DNA of 64,000 bases from Diploptera punctata (Eukaryota > Arthropoda > Insecta > Blattodea > Blaberidae): the NCBI GenBank assembly GCA_030220185.1, contig JASPKZ010005709.1, forward strand, positions 270,001 to 334,000, given 5' to 3'. Numbering within the stretch: the stretch's first letter is position 1; each line of letters starts with the position of its first letter. The notes under the pieces are model-generated. The model saw only the letters and a list, made by a program, of their open reading frames with translations. It was not told the origin of the DNA and did no database searches. The translations under genes and the position numbers were made by a program. This document shows, piece by piece, positions 60,470-64,000 of this stretch.

Positions 60470-60660
60470 TCAGCACTACAGTATGATGTGGTCCTACACC
60501 TCGTCCATTGTTCTCCTCCAGTCGTCTCTACCCTTAGGTCTTACATTCCACTTGTGATTTCACATTTCCTAATATCATACACATCATCCGACCATCTGCT
60601 TTTAGGTCTCGCTCTTGTCTTTTTCCCTGTGGTTGATTAACAAAAACTTGATAAAAGCCT
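60470..60660 (-). pseudogene. LINE C-terminal relic
   Basis: rc reads TGKKTRARPKSRWSDDVYDI and RKCEITSGM, the RPxxRWxDDV motif of LINE tails. Decayed. Confidence 0.5.
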
Positions 60661-61189
60661 CGGAAAAACTGCACTTAAACTAGCATGAAATATTTTCAAA
60701 GTCCTATAGAGCAACAGTGTGCATGCACCAGAATTTATAGAGCCAGCGATAACCCACAATCGAACCACATATCGATTGTCATCCTCGTTTACTATACGTC
60801 GCTATGAAGTTTAAATGACTGATATTAGCAATAAATCCCCAAATCTATGTTAAAAAAAATATATTAACAATATTAAAATTACCAAACGTTTATTAAAAAA
60901 GGGTGTACACTTACTTATCACTCTCTAACGCTGATCCAACCAGCGATAACCCAAAACAGCGATAGAAAAATCATACACTAAGTGTAATATACTCTGTGGA
61001 GAAAATAGCAGTTAGCATCACCAATATTGTCTAACTGTCATAATATTGTGATTTGCATATTTAAATAAATACTTCAAAATTGTCTAATAATGTTATAAAA
61101 ATTGTTTGAAAAAGTTTAAAATATTAAATAATGTTAGTAAATACAGAAGAAGAGCTATAGTTTATAACAATATAACTGAAAAATCAAGC
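60661..61189. other. Unassigned
   Basis: CCAGCGATAACCCA occurs at about 60743 and 60938 in otherwise AT-rich sequence. No gene. Confidence 0.35.
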
Positions 61190-61310
61190 GCTAGTAGAAG
61201 TGCAGTTGAGCCAAAGCCTCTCTTTTCCTCCATTCTATTCACATGCCCTTTCCACTTCAACCTCATCTTTATAATTGCGACTATATCCAGAACTGTATAC
61301 AGCTGCTTCA
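61190..61310 (-). pseudogene. LINE C-terminal relic
   Basis: VLDIVAIIKMRLKWKGHVNR then MEEKRGFGSTAL. The RLKWKGHVNRM motif is the LINE H…RM block. Confidence 0.6.
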
Positions 61311-61328
61311 GTACATTATTAGGTCTTA

Positions 61329-61933
61329 GGGCCGCATGCAAATACATTTGTCTCTACTCAAATTACTTCCAATCACTGGTGAGCTGATTCACCGTGAGCA
61401 ATTGCTGAGATTGAATTAACAGCCAACTTACCGGTCATGCATGAAAGTTGTCGTTTTCGTAATATTGGCAAGAAATTACCCAGAATTCTCAGTGATAAAA
61501 CCACTTCCGTTATTTTCGTCTGCTAGAGGAACGCATTTACGCTTGCATCCCATAAATAATACCATATACGATGACGTCTGCATCGCGCAATATTACGCCG
61601 ATTCTCCTGTTCTTCCAGTTGAATTCTTTGGTAGACTCTATCAAATTCCTCTTCTCCGCGTATACCGAAAACATGATCGAAGTCTTCAAGGTTCGACATC
61701 TTGGATAAAGCAGCAAGGTATGCGGCAAGGTTTCAAACTACATCGGTTCCCATCGGGTTGCTCACGATTCGTTTCTCTGCTAAGTAACCTCACCAGGTAG
61801 CTTAGGAATTTCAACAATTATTATCGCATGAACAGATTTTTGAGTACGCAAAAATGTATTTGGATGCAACTTTCTGAGCAGAGTACAGGCAGAGAACGAC
61901 TTTTACGGTCTAATGCATTCATAGATTTGAGCC
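61329..61933 (-). mobile_element. Harbinger-like element, TTA TSD
   Basis: TTA at 61326-61328 and 61934-61936. Ends GGGCCGCATGCAAATACA and, inverted, GGCTCAAATCTATGAATG. The minus strand encodes LEDFDHVFGIRGEEEFDRVY, QRIQLEEQENRRNIARC. End sequences are closest to 31034-31637. Confidence 0.78.
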
Positions 61934-61954
61934 TTAGTCTCCATTCATTACTGA

Positions 61955-62085
61955 CTTTGATAGATCCCAATATGTTCTTCAAAATTCTCCATATAATAAT
62001 GGCCGCCCATCTACTAATGTCTGCAAAATGGATCCATGTTTCTGCTACATAGGTTACTATGGATCTCATAAGAGTTTTATATATA
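61955..62085 (-). pseudogene. LINE relic (LINE-B-like)
   Basis: IYKTLMRSIVTYVAETWIHF then ADISRWAAIIIWRILKNILG: the Y.. E(S/T)W region after the RT domain, with substitutions. Confidence 0.55.
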
Positions 62086-62226
62086 TTATTAATTTTGTAT
62101 TTCTATGTACCACTTGGCTCCTAGTATAGTATATTAAAAGAAAAAGGCATAAAAATCTTAAAAATACAGACCTTTATTGCCAGGTATGATTTCAAGGTAG
62201 GCCTATATGAAAATTTCATATGTTAG

Positions 62227-64000
62227 GTACCAGTATTCTTCACTCCTCCCCTGATTACAATGCATGACCAGGAATTCCTCTTCATTGAAATTTCAGCTAG
62301 TTTACAGAGATGTCTCCTGTGTGTGGTGTACAAACCTCCGAAAGTAGAGTATCTTAGTGATATAGAAACACCTTTATTAAGTTTACTGCCGCATTATCAG
62401 CATGTTATAGTAATGGGCGACTTTAACTCTAACTTACTTTCTTCCTCATCTTCATCATCAGAACTACTGGCATTATTTCACGCATGCAATATGTATGTCT
62501 TGCCTTTACAACCAACTCATCACACATCGACGACTGATACATTAATAGACATCATAGCCACGACAAATTCACAGAAAATTATAAACTACGGACAAATATC
62601 TGCCCCCGGCATATCAGCCCATGACGTCATATATATCGAATACTCTCTCCAGTGTCCTAGGACTCGTCCTAAATTATTAACGTATCGAAATTTAAAAAAT
62701 ATTAACCAGCAAGCTCTAATTGCAGACGCTATCGACATGCCGTGGCATGATATTTGGACCCTATTCACAATTGACGAAAAATTGCTTAAATTTAACAATA
62801 TGATATTAGAACTTTACGACAAACATGCCCCGTTGAAGACTAGACGAATTACTAAATCCCCAGCTCCCTGGATGTCCCACGAAATTCGACTACTGATGGC
62901 TGAGAGGGATGCTGCTTTTCGAAAATATAGACGGGACAAAAGTGACGCTAACTTAAGACAATATAAGACATTAAGAAACAAAACGAATCAAAACATTAGG
63001 AACGCTAAGTTGCGGTATGCTCATAGTCTCATTGATCCAAACACAAATGCAAGTGATATGTGGAAACGTATTAGATCAATGGGCCTACGGCAGTCGACAA
63101 CCAAAGGAGAGAGCATTAACATACCACTGGACGATCTAAACCAACATTTCACATCATATGCCACACTTAACATAAACACTACGACCAAACAACAAACTAT
63201 AGATGAGCTCCTATCCACACCTACTCCTTCCCGAGAAAAATTCTTCTTTTCCTATATAATGCCAATCGACGTTAAACTATCCCTGGACCGCATTAGAACT
63301 AAAACACAAGGTATAGACAATATAAGTATCGACTTTTTAAAGAAAATACTCCATGTCATACTGCCAACTGTAACCCATATATTTAATGCCTCAATTATGA
63401 CCTCAACTTACCCCGAACTCTGGAAAAAAGCTATAGTCAGACCAATCCCTAAAATTAAATTACCTGTAACACCAAACGACTTTAGACCAATCAGCATCCT
63501 CCCAGTCCTATCTAAGGCCTTGGAGCGCATTGTTCATGGACAATTAACTGATTACCTTAACACTCATAACATACTCGACCCATACCAATCAGGTTTTAGG
63601 ACAGGCCATAGTACGGCAACCGCACTTCTTAAAGTTACCGAAGATGCGCGTGAAGCAATGGACAGTGGCCACATGACAATATTTACACTCTTGGACTTCA
63701 GTAAAGCTTTCGACACTGTTGACACTGACATATTAATAGCAAAATTACGCGCTCTGAATCTTTCGGACAATGCTGTTAACTGGCTTGGATCCTATCTTCA
63801 TGGTCGCCAGCAATGTGTATTCAATGCAGAACTTTCCTCATCCTGGCTATCACTGAAGGGTGGCGTCCAACAAGGTTCAGTGTTAGGACCACTTCTGTTC
63901 TCTATCTATGTTAACGATATATCCAGTAGACTTACCTACTGTCGATATCACCTATACGCTGACGATTTGCAAATTTACATTCACTCCCATCCTGACGATG
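62227..64000 (+). CDS. Jockey/CR1-type LINE polyprotein, partial EN and RT, open to window edge
   Basis: An uninterrupted frame of about 590 codons begins after a TAG at 62224 and is still open at 64000. EN end: CVVYKPPK, VIVMGDFNSNLL and THHTSTTDTLIDIIATT (APE-type endonuclease blocks). Linker: APWMSHEIRLLMAERDAAFR. RT: VRPIPKIKLPVTPNDFRPIS, SGFRTGHSTATALL, LLDFSKAFDTVD (first Asp), GGVQQGSVLGPLLFSIYVND and LYADDLQIY (catalytic Y-A-D-D). The N-terminal EN half and any ORF1 are missing, so it is 5'-truncated near 62227. The lack of stops over 1.77 kb indicates a young copy. Clade assignment between Jockey and CR1 is uncertain. Confidence 0.92.

Overview
The window looks like a stretch of a large, repeat-rich arthropod genome, most probably an insect. 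A cockroach or termite (blattodean) is my guess from the mix of non-LTR LINEs, tRNA-derived SINEs, mariner, Tc1, PIF/Harbinger-like and Penelope-like elements, but the sequence does not prove it. I found no host protein-coding gene, rRNA, functional tRNA, CRISPR array or operon. Almost everything I can explain is transposable-element sequence, much of it nested, plus microsatellites.

Family names used below are local to this annotation. LINE-A is an RT-type LINE with a (GTAA)n tail and a C-terminus reading GHVARMGNER. LINE-B has a GPNKGPDQTW motif and a (GAT)n tail. LINE-C has FADD and MRFMRRTAGYTRWD with a (GAA)n tail, and LINE-C' is a relative with a (GAT)n tail. LINE-D has MKFLRRVKGCTR and a (GAA)n tail. 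S1 to S4 are tRNA-derived SINEs. PLE means Penelope-like element.

Region by region. From 0 to 16 kb there are LINE-A/B/C/D copies and SINEs; several have clear target-site duplications (TSDs), and TTAA-flanked transposons are nested in or around them. From 16 to 25 kb there is a 5'-truncated PLE with its GIY-YIG endonuclease end, a TIR element carrying a conserved protein relic, a LINE-C copy with a 323-codon ORF, and inverted PLE tails. From 25 to 30.8 kb there are foldback elements, (TAA)n arrays and LINE relics. From 30.8 to 48.8 kb lies an island of PLE-derived hairpins interleaved with tRNA-like cassettes and secondarily hit by Harbinger-like, Tc1, mariner and SINE insertions. From 49 to 56 kb there are LINE, SINE and Harbinger copies. 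From 56.1 to 59.05 kb there is an inverted mariner dimer, one half of which keeps an intact DD34D transposase ORF. From 59.4 to 62.1 kb there are LINE-A, Harbinger and relics. From 62.2 kb to the edge there is an open, apparently intact LINE reading frame (partial EN plus RT).

The most interesting signal is in the PLE tails. Across about ten sequence-divergent families the same RNA-like core recurs: CTGANGA (or a variant), one extra U, a 5-6 bp hairpin, GAA, a short palindrome beginning with A, then a segment complementary to the bases just before the core. This is the layout of a hammerhead ribozyme. Stems I, II and III vary in sequence while staying paired, and several families replace the core C3-G8 pair by U3-A8. 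In most hairpin families the core is followed by a splice-donor-like GAGGTRAG box, a complementary ACCTC box and a conserved end near ATGTTACTTCCC, often next to a tRNA-like cassette. Hammerheads are known in PLEs; the extra U, the covariation and the tRNA-like association seen here deserve proper testing.
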